Positions 9,328 through 18,028 are shown, counted from the first letter of the stretch. The stretch is DNA of 64,000 nt from Bradyrhizobium ottawaense (GCF_002278135.3 NZ_CP029425.2:806001-870000), one strand, 5' to 3'. Made by a program: numbers and translations. Notes: a model not told the origin generated them from the letters alone.

Positions 9328-10641
9328 TCACATCTCCGCCGTCTCCATCTCCGCATGCTGCGGCCCCACCGGCATCGGCACCGTCACGTACTCCTTCGGC
9401 AAATTCACCGGCCGATAGTCCGGCTCCACGGCCATCCGCTTCAACACGCTCTCATGCACATGCGCGCCTTCGGGGATGGGGCGCGGCTCGCAATCGGGGA
9501 TGTAGAAGCCGGGAAACACTTTCCGCTCCGGCCACTCCCGGTACTTCGCGCTCTTCGGCAGATATTCCAGAACCCGCCAGCCCGGCGTCATCGAATCGTG
9601 CAGCACGCCCGTCTTCCCAGTGTAGGCCGGCTCGACGTATTGAAACGGTGAGTTCTTGCGCTGGATGCCCCAGGCGAGCTGCTTGATGGTCGCGGGGTTG
9701 AAGTTCAGCCCCGCCTTCTCCGCCTCCGCGATCATCCAGATCAGCGGATATTTCGAGTCCCCGCTTTGCGCCTCCGGATAGCCGCCGCCGACGTCACTGT
9801 GCACGCCGGCGAACCACACCTGCAGAATGTCCTGCGGCACCTTCTTCTCGTCGGGGACATACCGGTTGCTCCAGAACTCCTGCGGCTCCCAGTACTTCTT
9901 GAGGCGGAACATGCAGCGCCGCTCGTCGATCGCGATCGCCTGCCGGAAGATCTTGACGCTGGGGTTGCGCAACGTGAAGGCGAGCTCCTCCAGGCTCGGC
10001 CAGAACAGCCGGTCGGCGCGCGGCACGATCACGCTCGCCACGGTGTCCCACACGCCGATGAAGTGGATGGTCGGCCAGCGCGTCGAGGTGATGCGCGCGA
10101 ACTGGGCGGCGAGATCAAACTCGTCCTTCGGCAGCGGCCCCTGGTCGTCGAAGGCGACGTCCGAGAGATCCTCGACGTCGTTGCCACGCCCGGTGCCGGA
10201 ATATTGCTTGTAGGCGACGAGGCCCGAGCCTGCGAGGTTCGCCTGCTCCGGCCTGATCAGCCCGACCTTGTGGATCAACCCCGCCAGCACGCGAACCGTG
10301 TAGGCCCCGCGCGAAAAGCCGAACAGGTAGATGCGGTCGCCCGGCGCGTAATGCTCGACCAGGAAGCAATAGGCCGACAGCACGTTGTCGTCGAGCCCGT
10401 AGCCGGTGGCGAGCCCCAGCACCAGGTTGATATTGGCTTTCAAGCGGTGCCACGTCGTCGGCTCCGTCACCGTGCCGACGCCCGGATCGTAAAACACCAT
10501 CTGCCGCGGCTGCGTCCTGTCGGTCTTGCGCAGGCAGCGATAGAGCTTCAGGACGTTGGAGATGTTCTCCGAGATCTCGTTGCCGGTGCCGTCACAGCAG
10601 ATGACGAGGTTCTTCGGCGCGGTCGTGCGGTCGTGCTCCAC
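9328..10641 (-). CDS. DUF2235 alpha/beta hydrolase (Tle1-like fold)
   Basis: A 437-residue protein of the DUF2235 family, the fold used by some type VI secretion phospholipase effectors but also by many housekeeping proteins. It opens with NLVICCDGTGNE, has a nucleophile elbow GFSRGAYT near residue 110, an Asp context GVWDTVAS near residue 200 and a His context GVHSDVGGGY near residue 285, giving a complete Ser-Asp-His set. No VgrG, Hcp or immunity gene is nearby, so an effector role is not supported. A truncated copy of its 5' end lies at about 15.6-15.8 kb. Confidence 0.88.
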   Translation of the reverse strand: MEHDRTTAPKNLVICCDGTGNEISENISNVLKLYRCLRKTDRTQPRQMVFYDPGVGTVTEPTTWHRLKANINLVLGLATGYGLDDNVLSAYCFLVEHYAPGDRIYLFGFSRGAYTVRVLAGLIHKVGLIRPEQANLAGSGLVAYKQYSGTGRGNDVEDLSDVAFDDQGPLPKDEFDLAAQFARITSTRWPTIHFIGVWDTVASVIVPRADRLFWPSLEELAFTLRNPSVKIFRQAIAIDERRCMFRLKKYWEPQEFWSNRYVPDEKKVPQDILQVWFAGVHSDVGGGYPEAQSGDSKYPLIWMIAEAEKAGLNFNPATIKQLAWGIQRKNSPFQYVEPAYTGKTGVLHDSMTPGWRVLEYLPKSAKYREWPERKVFPGFYIPDCEPRPIPEGAHVHESVLKRMAVEPDYRPVNLPKEYVTVPMPVGPQHAEMETAEM

Positions 10642-10769
10642 GGGTCATCCCCTCCCGGTAATGCTACCGGGACGAGTATAGCAAAAAAGCGCGACGGCGA
10701 GGAGCCGGCGAACTCAGCCGCGACGGCGCTACGCTCCCTCGTCCCGCAGGCGGGGCGGGCGAAGGAAGC

Positions 10770-10904
10770 CTACTTCTTCTTCCCCGGTCCGAAATCCGGC
10801 TGCCAGGCCACATCCTTGCGGCTCGGCGCTGCCGCGATCACCTTGGCCTTGTCCTTCTTCGGCTTCTTGGTCTCGCGATTGCCGCGTTGCTGTCCCTTGG
10901 CCAT
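10770..10904 (-). CDS. Small basic conserved protein
   Basis: A 44-residue Lys-rich protein (begins MAKGQQRGNRETKKPKK, ends DFGPGKKK) with an excellent ribosome binding site, AGAAGGAG, four bases upstream of the ATG at 10904. Lysine-rich proteins of this sort recur in Bradyrhizobium; the function is unknown. The same reading frame stays open upstream to 11117, so a longer product from a non-ATG start cannot be excluded. Confidence 0.75.
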   Translation of the reverse strand: MAKGQQRGNRETKKPKKDKAKVIAAAPSRKDVAWQPDFGPGKKK

Positions 10905-11117
10905 GTCGGTCTCCTTCTGAGATTTATCTGGGGGTGCGAGTTCGTCCAGTTCGTCCGATTGCAGCACGCGTCCGCGCGGCGTGCAGACCCTCACGTCGAT
11001 GGCGCCGTCGCGCAGAAATTTTCGCGCCAGCCGCAGCGCAAGGCTGGCGCTGCCGCGGCCGAGATTGGCGCAGCCATATTCGTGGTGGCGCTGACGAGAT
11101 AGGGCACGCGAATGGCC
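10905..11117 (-). other. Open in-frame stretch upstream of the small basic protein
   Basis: No ATG is available in this frame, but it is open and keeps a GC-rich third codon position, reading through LALRLARKFLRDGAIDVRVC towards the small basic protein. A GTG at 10994 could start it. It may be a second small gene, an N-terminal extension or a decayed one. Confidence 0.3.
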
Positions 11118-11216
11118 CTAGCCATTGAAGATGGCCGCCGCGCACACCAGCAGCAGAAGGAACAGCGGAACCACCACCGGCGGCACGATCCATTCGGAAA
11201 GGCGAAACTGCGACAT
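11118..11216 (-). CDS. 32-residue single-pass membrane miniprotein
   Basis: The ATG at 11216 is preceded by AGGAGCAAGC. The product starts MSQFRLSEWIVPP, continues into a strongly hydrophobic Val/Leu/Ala helix and ends AAIFNG. The size, single helix and good ribosome binding site fit a small membrane protein. No family is recognised. The stop codon is followed in the same frame by the open stretch leading to the small basic protein, which may reflect one former longer gene. Confidence 0.6.
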   Translation of the reverse strand: MSQFRLSEWIVPPVVVPLFLLLLVCAAAIFNG

Positions 11217-11447
11217 GCTTGCTCCTGCTCGAACTTGCGGCGGGAGCGCACGTGACCCTCAGTCACCGGTCGAAGCCGTTGCGAGATGTGCGGTGATGCG
11301 ATGACTCTACGCCTGCACCGCGCCGATAGCGAGGGCTAAAACGCCGCGCGCGCCGCCGACAATAACGCTGGCTATTGCCGCGCAACGCGCGCATGCTCGC
11401 GCTCGCCAGCGTCCGGTGGGGCCCCTCTTTTTGAAAGGCAGGCGCGC

Positions 11448-11714
11448 ATGACCATCCGCTCGCGGCACGAATTCGTGACGTTCAAGCATCCGTTTCACAT
11501 CCGCGGCATTGCGCGCGAACTGCCGGCGGGCCGCTACGAGGTCGTCACCGACGAGGAGATGATCGAGGGCCTGTCGTTCGCCGCCTGGCGCCGCGTCGCC
11601 ACCATGATCACGGTGCCCACCGAGGGCGCGCGCGGCGGCACCACGGAAGTGCATGCGATCGGCTCGGTCGACCTCGCGGACGCTCAACGCATCGATGCGA
11701 CCGCCCATGACTGA
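11448..11714 (+). CDS. Conserved hypothetical protein
   Basis: An 88-residue soluble protein starting MTIRSRHEFVTFKHPFHIRG, with the ATG after GAAAGGCAGG. The first half looks like a small beta-rich domain (ELPAGRYEVVTDEEMIEGLS); the second half contains VHAIGSVDLADAQRIDA. No known domain is recognised. Its last codons overlap the start of the next gene by eight bases, so the two are almost certainly cotranscribed and translationally coupled. Confidence 0.75.
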   Translation: MTIRSRHEFVTFKHPFHIRGIARELPAGRYEVVTDEEMIEGLSFAAWRRVATMITVPTEGARGGTTEVHAIGSVDLADAQRIDATAHD

Positions 11715-12003
11715 TGTTCCGGTCGAGCTCGACAAGCATCGCGGCATGGCTGCGCAAAAGGCCACCGATCTGCGCCGCGCGCTGTCCGAGGTCGAGAACA
11801 ATGTCCGCGAGCTGCGCGAGCGCGAGGCCGATCTCGAAAGCCGCATGCTGACGGTGCCGGCGATGTCGTGGCCGGAAGCCGCGGTGAAGGCCCGCTATCT
11901 GCTCAACCTCTATGCCGCCGGCCTGCCCGCCGAGGACACCCGCCACCGCGCGCTGGTGGCCGCCCTGTTCGACGATTTCGCAAGGCTCAACGGCGACGGC
12001 TGA
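11707..12003 (+). CDS. Small coiled-coil conserved hypothetical protein
   Basis: A 98-residue protein starting MTDVPVELDKHRGMAAQKAT. Residues 15-50 form a heptad-rich charged helix (RRALSEVENNVRELREREAD), followed by a helical C-terminus ending FDDFARLNGDG. The ATG at 11707 overlaps the previous stop. The longer in-frame option upstream lies entirely inside the previous gene and lacks a ribosome binding site. The function is unknown. Confidence 0.75.
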   Translation: MTDVPVELDKHRGMAAQKATDLRRALSEVENNVRELREREADLESRMLTVPAMSWPEAAVKARYLLNLYAAGLPAEDTRHRALVAALFDDFARLNGDG

Positions 12004-12021
12004 AGGCGGCCGCCCCACGGG

Positions 12022-12170
12022 TGTCGTCCCGGACAAGCGAAGCGCAGATCCAGGACCCATAGCCACGGAATTGAGTTGTTGCAGATGCTCGTGCCACGGC
12101 GTGCTTGAATCAAGCCGACCGGGTCACAGGTCCCGGCCCCCCGTGCGCAATGGCGCACCAGGCCGGGACG
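12022..12170. repeat. Degenerate family A palindromic repeat, copy 6
   Basis: The left end gtgtcgtcccggacaagcgaagcgcagatcc is standard, but the right arm is replaced by another hairpin (tgcgcaatggcgca) before gccgggacg. It looks like a recombined or decayed copy. Confidence 0.6.
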
Positions 12171-12192
12171 CGCGCAGTACAGGAGTAACCCC

Positions 12193-12471
12193 ATGACGCT
12201 CACCAGCGGCCGTTTCATCGGCCACGACCAGGACCGCGGCATCGTCCAGTTCTCGATGCAGGACGGCGCGAAGGAATTCGCCTGCGCGATCTCGACCTCC
12301 GCCATGGACGATCTCGAGCGCGGCCCGCGCGCCCGCCCCAATGAGCGCGAAGCCCAGTTCACCCGCCTGCGCGAGCGCATCGAAGCCTGCGCGGGACGGA
12401 AGTACCAGGCGACGGAGTTCGAAGGCACTCCGCCGGGGATCGTGCTGCGGAGCATTGATTTTCGGGGGTAG
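12193..12471 (+). CDS. DUF1488 family protein
   Basis: A 92-residue protein of the DUF1488 family, small cytoplasmic proteins of unknown role common in Rhizobiales. Typical features are FIGHDQDRGIVQFSM near the start and REAQFTRLRERIEACAGRKY in the middle. ATG at 12193, preceded by AGGAGTAACCCC. It stands alone after a degenerate repeat; the next gene begins 92 bases downstream. Confidence 0.8.
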   Translation: MTLTSGRFIGHDQDRGIVQFSMQDGAKEFACAISTSAMDDLERGPRARPNEREAQFTRLRERIEACAGRKYQATEFEGTPPGIVLRSIDFRG

Positions 12472-12562
12472 GGGACACGGACGGCCCCATTGCCCCTCAT
12501 CTGTTGATATTAACCCCTTGTTAACCATGCGGTTGCCTAATGTTGACGATGGGGGGATCACC

Positions 12563-13243
12563 ATGTCGGCCCATGTGACGCGACCGAGGTTGATGCCTGT
12601 TTCGGCCGATCCGGCCATCCGGTCGGTGGCGAGGCTGGCGGTTCGCGCCAGGGCCGTCCTACAGGGCAAAGCGCCTGTCCTACGGAGCAAAGCCATGTTC
12701 GGAAAGGACGACTTAGTGGACAATCTCAGCCGCGATCTCGATCGCGCGCGCGGACGACGCGATGCGCTCGCATCCGAAGCCACGACCCTGACGGCCCAGA
12801 TCGCCGAAATCGAAGCCCGCCTTTCGGAAGAGAAGAAAAGGCGGGAGCGTGAGCGCGTCCTGAGCGAGATCGAATTGATCAAGACGCGAGTCAAGCAGGC
12901 CGCCGGCGCGTTTGCGCCCGTCGTCGACGGTCTCTCCAGCGCGATCGAGCAGGCTGCGGCCGTCGTGCCCGAGGCGCGCGAGCTCAATAGTTTCCTCGTG
13001 TCGGTGGCGACCGAGATCGACAGCGTGCTCGATCCGCTCTTGCGCGAACTGGATCAGCGTGCGGATGCGGTGCGATCCGGACAGGCAGCGCTGGACTTGC
13101 CGAGTTCGGCCGTTGAAGCGCCGCCCATCGAGCTGCCGAAAGACCCCAACGAACGCCTGCTTCGCTTTCCGGCCTGGCTGTCGCGCGACAAGGAACCGGA
13201 CAAGAAGGAAACCGCGGAGAGCCCGCGCAGCACGGCAGCGTGA
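12563..13243 (+). CDS. Coiled-coil hypothetical protein
   Basis: A 226-residue protein with no recognised domain. Residues 53-110 are a long charged coiled coil (RDLDRARGRRDALASEATT onward), followed by an amphipathic helical region and an acidic Pro-rich tail ending in KKETAESPRSTAA. The ATG at 12563 sits seven bases after GGGGGG; a later ATG at 12695 (MFGKDDLVDNLSRD) is a possible alternative that would remove a basic N-terminal extension. The AT-rich stretch before 12563 (ttgatattaaccccttgttaacc) could hold its promoter. Confidence 0.65.
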   Translation: MSAHVTRPRLMPVSADPAIRSVARLAVRARAVLQGKAPVLRSKAMFGKDDLVDNLSRDLDRARGRRDALASEATTLTAQIAEIEARLSEEKKRRERERVLSEIELIKTRVKQAAGAFAPVVDGLSSAIEQAAAVVPEARELNSFLVSVATEIDSVLDPLLRELDQRADAVRSGQAALDLPSSAVEAPPIELPKDPNERLLRFPAWLSRDKEPDKKETAESPRSTAA

Positions 13244-13270
13244 AGCATCGGCGGCTGGTTTCGTTGCGGC

Positions 13271-13315
13271 GCATCCTTCGAGACGCCCGATCGAGGCGGG
13301 CTCCTCAGGATGAGG
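13271..13315. repeat. Family D palindromic repeat (short)
   Basis: catccttcgagacgcccg and gcgggctcctcaggatg are inverted around cgatcgagg. A related longer copy lies at 40745-40866. Confidence 0.7.
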
Positions 13316-13390
13316 ACTCGTTTCCGCGGCGAGATATCAAACATTCATGGTGAGGCGCCCGCCAAAGCGGGAGAGTTGTTGTTTTACTCC

Positions 13391-13490
13391 GTCATTCCGG
13401 GGCGCGCCTCTTGGCGCGAGCCCGGAATCCATACTCACGATGGTGGTTATGGATCCCGGGCTCGCGACTTCGTCGCGCCCCGGGATGACG
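13391..13490. repeat. Intergenic palindromic repeat, family A copy 7
   Basis: Arms gtcattccggggcgcg and cgcgccccgggatgac, with internal gagcccggaatccat and atggatcccgggctc. It lies between convergent genes and could end both transcripts. Confidence 0.85.
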
Positions 13491-13545
13491 ACCTGTTGTT
13501 GGACTCCGTAGTCGACATGCAAGCAACCGCGGCTCTCTCGACCCC

Positions 13546-14781
13546 TCAGTTGGCGGCGCGGCGCAGGAAGGCCGGGATATCGAGAACGGCCTCGTCGGGC
13601 GCATTGCGCGCAGGCGCGCGGCCGTAAGGATCGAGCGGCTGAAGCGCCGCCTGCCGCGCATGGTCCAGGCCCGGCCGTGCCGGTGGCCCCACGGGGTGGT
13701 GCGGCTGCGGGCGGAGCGGCGGGCTGCCCGCTTGCGGAATGGGTGCGCTGCGCTCGATGCGATCGGCGATGCGGCGGCTGTCGTTGCGCAGCCTGCCGGC
13801 GAGCTGCGTGAGGGCGGTTTCCACCGGCAGCGCCTGCGCCGGGTCGAGATTGTCGATACCGGTCGCCACCACCGAGACGCGGACGATGCCTTCGAGGCTT
13901 TCGTCAAAGGACGCGCCGACGATGATGTTGGCGTCCGGGTCGGCCTCGTCGCGAATGCGGCTGGCCGCTTCGTCGACCTCGTACAGCATGAGATCCTTGC
14001 CGCCGGTGATGGAGATGATGAGGCCGCTGGCGCGCTTGATCGAGGGGTTCTCGATCAACGGATTGGAGATCGCGGCGACGGCGGCGGCGAGCACGCGCTT
14101 CTCGCCGGAGGCCTCGCCCCGTCCCATCATGGCCTTGCCCTTCTCCTTCATGACGGAGAGGACGTCGGCAAAATCGAGATTGATCAGGCCTTCCTTGACG
14201 ATGAGGTCGCTGATGCAGGCTACGCCCGAATAAAGCACCTGGTCGGCAAGGGCGAAGGCATCGGCGAATGTGGTCTTGTCGCTGGCCACCCGGAACAGGT
14301 TCTGGTTCGGGATGATCAGGAGGGTGTCGACCGTCTTCAGCAGCTCCTCGATACCGGCCTCGGCAAAGCGCATGCGGCGCTGGCCCTCGAAGTAGAACGG
14401 CTTGGTGACCACGCCGATCGTGAGAATGCCGAGCTCGCGCGCGGTCCTGGCGACGACGGGTGCAGCCCCGGTGCCGGTGCCGCCGCCCATCCCCGCCGTC
14501 ACGAACACCATGTGCGCGCCGGTCAACTGATTGCGGATCGCATCGATGGCCTCCTCGGCTGCGGCGCGGCCCAGCTCCGGCTGCGAGCCGGCGCCGAGGC
14601 CTGCGGTGACATGTGTGCCGAGCTGGATGAGGTGCTTCGCCTTCGACATGGCCAGCGCCTGCGCGTCGGTGTTGGCGACCACGAACTCGACCCCTTGCAG
14701 CCCGGCCGTGATCATGTTGTTGACGGCATTGCCGCCTGCGCCGCCGACGCCGAACACGACGATACGGGCCTTCAATTTCAT
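13546..14781 (-). CDS. ftsZ: FtsZ-type tubulin GTPase, paralogue outside the division cluster
   Basis: A 411-residue FtsZ protein. Visible features are the nucleotide-binding start [16 protein letters not shown], the tubulin signature [11 protein letters not shown] near residue 105, the T7-loop region [16 protein letters not shown] near residue 205, a short Pro/Arg-rich linker after about residue 320, and the conserved C-terminal peptide [11 protein letters not shown]. No ftsQ, ftsA, murC or ddlB is nearby, so it is probably the second FtsZ (FtsZ2-like) known in several Rhizobiales rather than the one in the dcw cluster. The linker is much shorter than in the main FtsZ. The ribosome binding site is weak. 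Confidence 0.9.
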   Translation of the reverse strand: MKLKARIVVFGVGGAGGNAVNNMITAGLQGVEFVVANTDAQALAMSKAKHLIQLGTHVTAGLGAGSQPELGRAAAEEAIDAIRNQLTGAHMVFVTAGMGGGTGTGAAPVVARTARELGILTIGVVTKPFYFEGQRRMRFAEAGIEELLKTVDTLLIIPNQNLFRVASDKTTFADAFALADQVLYSGVACISDLIVKEGLINLDFADVLSVMKEKGKAMMGRGEASGEKRVLAAAVAAISNPLIENPSIKRASGLIISITGGKDLMLYEVDEAASRIRDEADPDANIIVGASFDESLEGIVRVSVVATGIDNLDPAQALPVETALTQLAGRLRNDSRRIADRIERSAPIPQAGSPPLRPQPHHPVGPPARPGLDHARQAALQPLDPYGRAPARNAPDEAVLDIPAFLRRAAN

Positions 14782-14855
14782 GGATATCGATATTGCCAGC
14801 CATTTTTCCCTCGCGATTGGTCCGGCAAGCCGGGGATTGAAGAAAGTCTCGAGCG

Positions 14856-15467
14856 CTACCTGCTAGCCGCGCGATCTGCTTTGACGATGGCGGCCGCCAG
14901 ATGTCCCAATCGACGCGCGGCGTGTCCCGCGATCGAGCCGTCCCGGCGATCGCTCCGCAGCGCCGTCACTTCGTCTTCCAGTCGTGCCGCCCACGCATTG
15001 GCTGCCATGGTCTCGGCGGTCGCCTGCTGCAGCTCGACGGCGAGGCGATCGGCGCGGTCCCGCTCGCGCTCGAACACGGCCCTGTAGGCGGTTGCGACGT
15101 CTTCGAGCCGCGCGATCTCCGCCTTGAAGGACTCGGTCTCTAGAGCGTTTTCGAGCGAAGTGGATACCGGTTCGCGTGAAGAAAACGCGTCAGAATAAGA
15201 ATCTGGAGCCCCGTTCCGACGCCGTCGGAACGGAAATGGCTCTACGGCCTCGATCCTTGCCATGGAGGCGGCGATGGGGTCTGCCCGGCCGGCACGTCGC
15301 GGGCGGGGCGTGTACCGGAGCTCGGCGAGATCAACGCTCACCAGGGCCTTGCCGTCATCCGAACGCGAGCGCGGCAGCCGGCGTCGTCTCGCCAGCGACC
15401 GCGCGGCCTCGCGCGAGATGTTGAGGCGGGCACTGAGATCGGCATACGTCAACAACGCAACGCACAT
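14856..15467 (-). CDS. Helix-turn-helix protein with C-terminal coiled coil
   Basis: A 203-residue protein. The N-terminus ([20 protein letters not shown], then [13 protein letters not shown]) resembles a MerR/excisionase-like DNA-binding helix-turn-helix. A basic linker follows, then a coiled coil ([20 protein letters not shown] onward) and a basic tail. The ATG at 15467 has AGGAG eight bases upstream; the in-frame ATG eleven codons earlier overlaps that site. A 68-base palindromic repeat has been translated into the middle of the protein (residues about 87-109), showing the linker tolerates insertion. The function is unknown. Confidence 0.75.
   Translation of the reverse strand: MCVALLTYADLSARLNISREAARSLARRRRLPRSRSDDGKALVSVDLAELRYTPRPRRAGRADPIAASMARIEAVEPFPFRRRRNGAPDSYSDAFSSREPVSTSLENALETESFKAEIARLEDVATAYRAVFERERDRADRLAVELQQATAETMAANAWAARLEDEVTALRSDRRDGSIAGHAARRLGHLAAAIVKADRAASR
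15142..15209. repeat. Family F palindromic repeat inside a coding sequence
   Basis: agagcgttttcgagcgaag, gtggataccggttcgcg and gaaaacgcgtc form the arms of a repeat that is usually intergenic in Rhizobiales. Here it lies in frame in the helix-turn-helix/coiled-coil gene. Confidence 0.75.
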
Positions 15468-15579
15468 CGGCGCTTCTCCTGGAGCGAACCGGGAAGGCAT
15501 TTCGAGCTAATGATGGCTGGACGATTACAGCAGGCTAGGGTGCGTTGGTTAATGAACGGTTAACGCGCGCGGAGGGTGT

Positions 15580-15776
15580 TTACGGGTGGCGGCAGCGGGC
15601 CGATCCTGGGATCGCAGAGCACCATCTGCCGCGGCTGCGTCTTGTTTCTCTTCCGAAGGCAGCGATGGAGCTTCAGGACGCTGGAGATGTTCTCCGAGAT
15701 CTCGTTGCCGGCCGTCACAGCAAATGACGAGGTTTTTAGGCGAGGGGTTGGGTGCGGGGTGTGCGCGATGGTCCAT
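15580..15776 (-). pseudogene. Truncated duplicate of the DUF2235 gene 5' end
   Basis: Starting at ATG 15776, one frame reads SPKNLVICCDG and, after a two-base loss, the next reads GNEISENISSVLKLHRCLRK and PRQMVLCDPRIG. These match the first 55 or so residues of the DUF2235 hydrolase encoded at 9328-10641. The similarity also covers upstream bases (accggggcgagtatggca against accgggacgagtatagca), so leader and start were copied together. The rest of the gene is missing. It borders the low-GC decayed segment at 15.8-17.0 kb. Confidence 0.8.
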
Positions 15777-15841
15777 GGGATGCGCCTCGGGGTGATGATA
15801 CCGGGGCGAGTATGGCAGAATTGCAACAAATAGTTTGCAGG

Positions 15842-16780
15842 CTAGACTGGAATGTAGCCCGCACGCTCACCGTTCAACGCATTCTCTCCAGCGAACCACT
15901 CATAGTGGACCGCTGCAGCGACATCTTTCGGCGGCTCCTTGTTCTCAAGTACGATCAGTTGCAGATTCGTATTGAAGCTGGTCAACGAACGCCAAAATCC
16001 ACTCTCCATTCCAGGATCTATTGGTCCGTCCTGATTCCCGTCGCCAATATTTCCCTTCTTGTAGCTCGTGAGAGGCGAATCGAGGAGCACCATGCCTAGA
16101 TGGGGGCGACCATTCTTTCCGCAGTACCTGAGTAGCCCCAGCACGAATGCCGAATGCAGGATGGCTCGAAAGCCTTTGCCATGCGAACGTCTAGATTGAC
16201 CGTCGATGACGATGTCATAGGTTGATTCATCAAAGTCAACTCGTCCTTCGCCCTTCCAATTCCATTCCTTCAGAACAGCCTCCACCTCCTTACAAAACGT
16301 CAGAAGTAGCTTTGACGGCAGCGGCTCCCATTTTTTGGCGGGGCCCTTGCTGTTAGCCGATGCTCTTTCGATGGCTTGCTTTGCCAGGCGCAGGCTAGAC
16401 ACTTGATCTTGGTCGTTTCGAATCGCTTCCAACTCGATCCGCCTCGATATTAGCTTTTCCAGGCGCTGCGCCCCCTCTCGCATTGTAGGGATAAGAACGT
16501 TGGCGATACGAGAATCGATCTCCCTCGTTGCTGCCGAGCTATCGGTTTGCTCTTCCTCTCTGAGTTTTCTGCGATTTCTAAGGCTCTCGGTTGCAGCGGC
16601 CAGATCAGTCTGGCGGCCCAAGATTTTTGACGCCTCTGCTTTGGAGGCCTCATAGATGTCTTTTGTCGCCACTGTCACTTTGTGTGTATGATCGGGCGAC
16701 ATCGGCTGATCGCAAAGCGGACATCTAACTTCTTGAAGGCCATTGAAAAAGTGCGATCCTTCCGCAATAAAGTCTAGGCG
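15842..16780 (-). pseudogene. C-terminal remnant of an SMC/Rad50-like ABC ATPase
   Basis: About 310 residues keep the second half of a coiled-coil ABC ATPase: a zinc-hook CPLCDQP near the start, a charged coiled coil, an ABC-signature-like SRRSHGKGFRAI, and a Walker B with D-loop GMVLLDSPLTSYK. The N-terminal Walker A half is absent. The frame reaches 16876, but its first part reads over the neighbouring nuclease fragment. GC content and codon use are clearly lower than in the surrounding genes, indicating acquired DNA. In family terms it resembles the ATPase of ABC-three-component (ABC-3C) conflict systems; that link is inference. Confidence 0.7.
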
Positions 16781-17024
16781 CTTTGTCGCCAGCGCCACCC
16801 CGCTGCTGTACCTCATGAACGTCCGGAATTTTCGAAGCCAGATAGCCAGAGGCCCATTCGAGGGTGAAGCGCTCAAACTCCTCTGGGCTAAACTGCGCTA
16901 GTCGATCTAAAGGATCGACAGGAAGGCCGACGCCGAGTCCCAGTAGCCTAGCGTTCGCATTAGGCCAAGGCGTAGGAAGCGGAAGATTCGCGACAGCTTT
17001 CGATTTGGTGTTGACCGCCCCCAC
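16781..17024 (-). pseudogene. N-terminal remnant of a restriction-endonuclease-like defence protein
   Basis: About 80 residues from GTG 17024. The stretch FSPEEFERFTLEWASGYL followed by VQQRGGAGDK resembles the start of Mrr-like nuclease domains, where the next residues would be GRDV with the catalytic Asp. The sequence breaks exactly after GDK and runs into the ABC ATPase fragment in another frame, so a deletion has joined two genes. The catalytic core is missing. The start codon is uncertain because no strong ribosome binding site is present. Confidence 0.6.
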
Positions 17025-17117
17025 GTCTCCCCCAGCAAGAGATGATTGTTGATTGCGAGAGCTACTTCATAGCACAACTTCTCGTAATTCCACTTTGGGC
17101 GAAGATTGCAGGTCCAC

Positions 17118-17150
17118 AAACAAAAACGGCCGGATCTTCCGATCCGGCCG
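17118..17150 (-). terminator. Intrinsic terminator of rpmB
   Basis: A perfect 10-base-pair stem (cggccggatc/gatccggccg, 17127-17150) with a four-base loop is followed on the minus strand by TTTTTGTTTG. It lies 72 bases after the rpmB stop. Confidence 0.9.
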
Positions 17151-17221
17151 CAACGCAAACTCTTACTGGCTAAGTCTACGCCACGCGACGCAATCTAGCC
17201 CCCGCCCAATTCTGGAAAAAC

Positions 17222-17533
17222 TTAGCTGGCCTTCTTGGCCGGTGCAGCCGTCGGGCCGACCTTTTTCTGGATGGCGCGCTTCAGCTCGAGGGCGCGGGGC
17301 GACAGAAGGTCGGCCTTGGCCTTGAGCAGGAAGGCATCTAAGCCGCCATTGTGGTCGACGCTCTTCACCGCGTTGGTCGAGACGCGCAGGCGCACGTTGC
17401 GCTCCAGGGCTTCGCTGATGAAGGTCACGTTGACCAGGTTCGGCAGGAAGCGGCGCTTGGTCTTGATGTTGGAGTGGCTGACCTTGTGGCCGACGAGGGG
17501 GCCCTTGGCCGTGAGTTCGCAGCGGCGAGACAT
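17222..17533 (-). CDS. rpmB: 50S ribosomal protein L28
   Basis: Component of the large ribosomal subunit. The 103-residue protein begins [20 protein letters not shown], with the typical [12 protein letters not shown] and [12 protein letters not shown] segments and the Lys/Ala-rich C-terminal extension ending APAKKAS that is usual in alphaproteobacteria. The gene is monocistronic: a strong intrinsic terminator follows and a repeat-filled spacer precedes it. The ATG at 17533 is preceded by an AAGGATTTC-type site. Confidence 0.97.
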   Translation of the reverse strand: MSRRCELTAKGPLVGHKVSHSNIKTKRRFLPNLVNVTFISEALERNVRLRVSTNAVKSVDHNGGLDAFLLKAKADLLSPRALELKRAIQKKVGPTAAPAKKAS

Positions 17534-18028
17534 GGTAGAAATCCTTAAGTTTCGAACCCCTAACGAGTGCGGCCGCCATTCGGGGCGCCACGGGGGCTAA
17601 TTCTTCGTCCTTGCAGGGAGCGCGCGGACGTATAGGGGGGAAGGGGCGGGTAGTCAAGGATTTGGGCGGTCTTTTCGCCTCTCCCCGCCTGCGGGGAGAG
17701 GCCGGAATGCGCGCGAATAGCGCGGATTCCGGGTGAGGGGGCGTCTCCGCGGGGGAGGGGGCCGCCTATGACCTCAACTATCACCGCCCTCGCGGAGAGC
17801 CCCCCTCACCCCGACCCTCTCCCCGCAAGCGGGGCGAGGGGGAAAAGGCAGCGGGAGAGGCGAAGCCGATCACCAAAACGGCAATGTTTGTCGCGCCTTA
17901 CCATCACATAAAGGGCGTATTCGCGACCGAAGACTCCGGTGGAGTTCCCGGCTCGAGACGCCCGGACACATTGTTTGCCGCGGTTTTTGGCTTAAGTAAC
18001 AACCGTCGCGCCCCGATTGGATTGTTTC
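17534..18028. other. Spacer of about 495 bases without a gene
   Basis: Holds the divergent upstream regions of rpmB and the DUF3108 gene and a family C repeat at 17679-17840. I see no supported reading frame. Confidence 0.6.
17679..17840. repeat. Family C repeat (ctctccccgc type)
   Basis: cctctccccgcctgcggggagagg forms a tight hairpin; a mirror unit ccctctccccgcaagcggggcgagg closes the block after gtgagggggcgtctcc and ggagagcccccctcac. A second copy is at 19418-19548. Confidence 0.8.

Noticed and set aside
9328..10641. Type VI secretion effector locus
   Set aside because: The DUF2235 hydrolase has no VgrG, PAAR, Hcp or immunity partner in the region.
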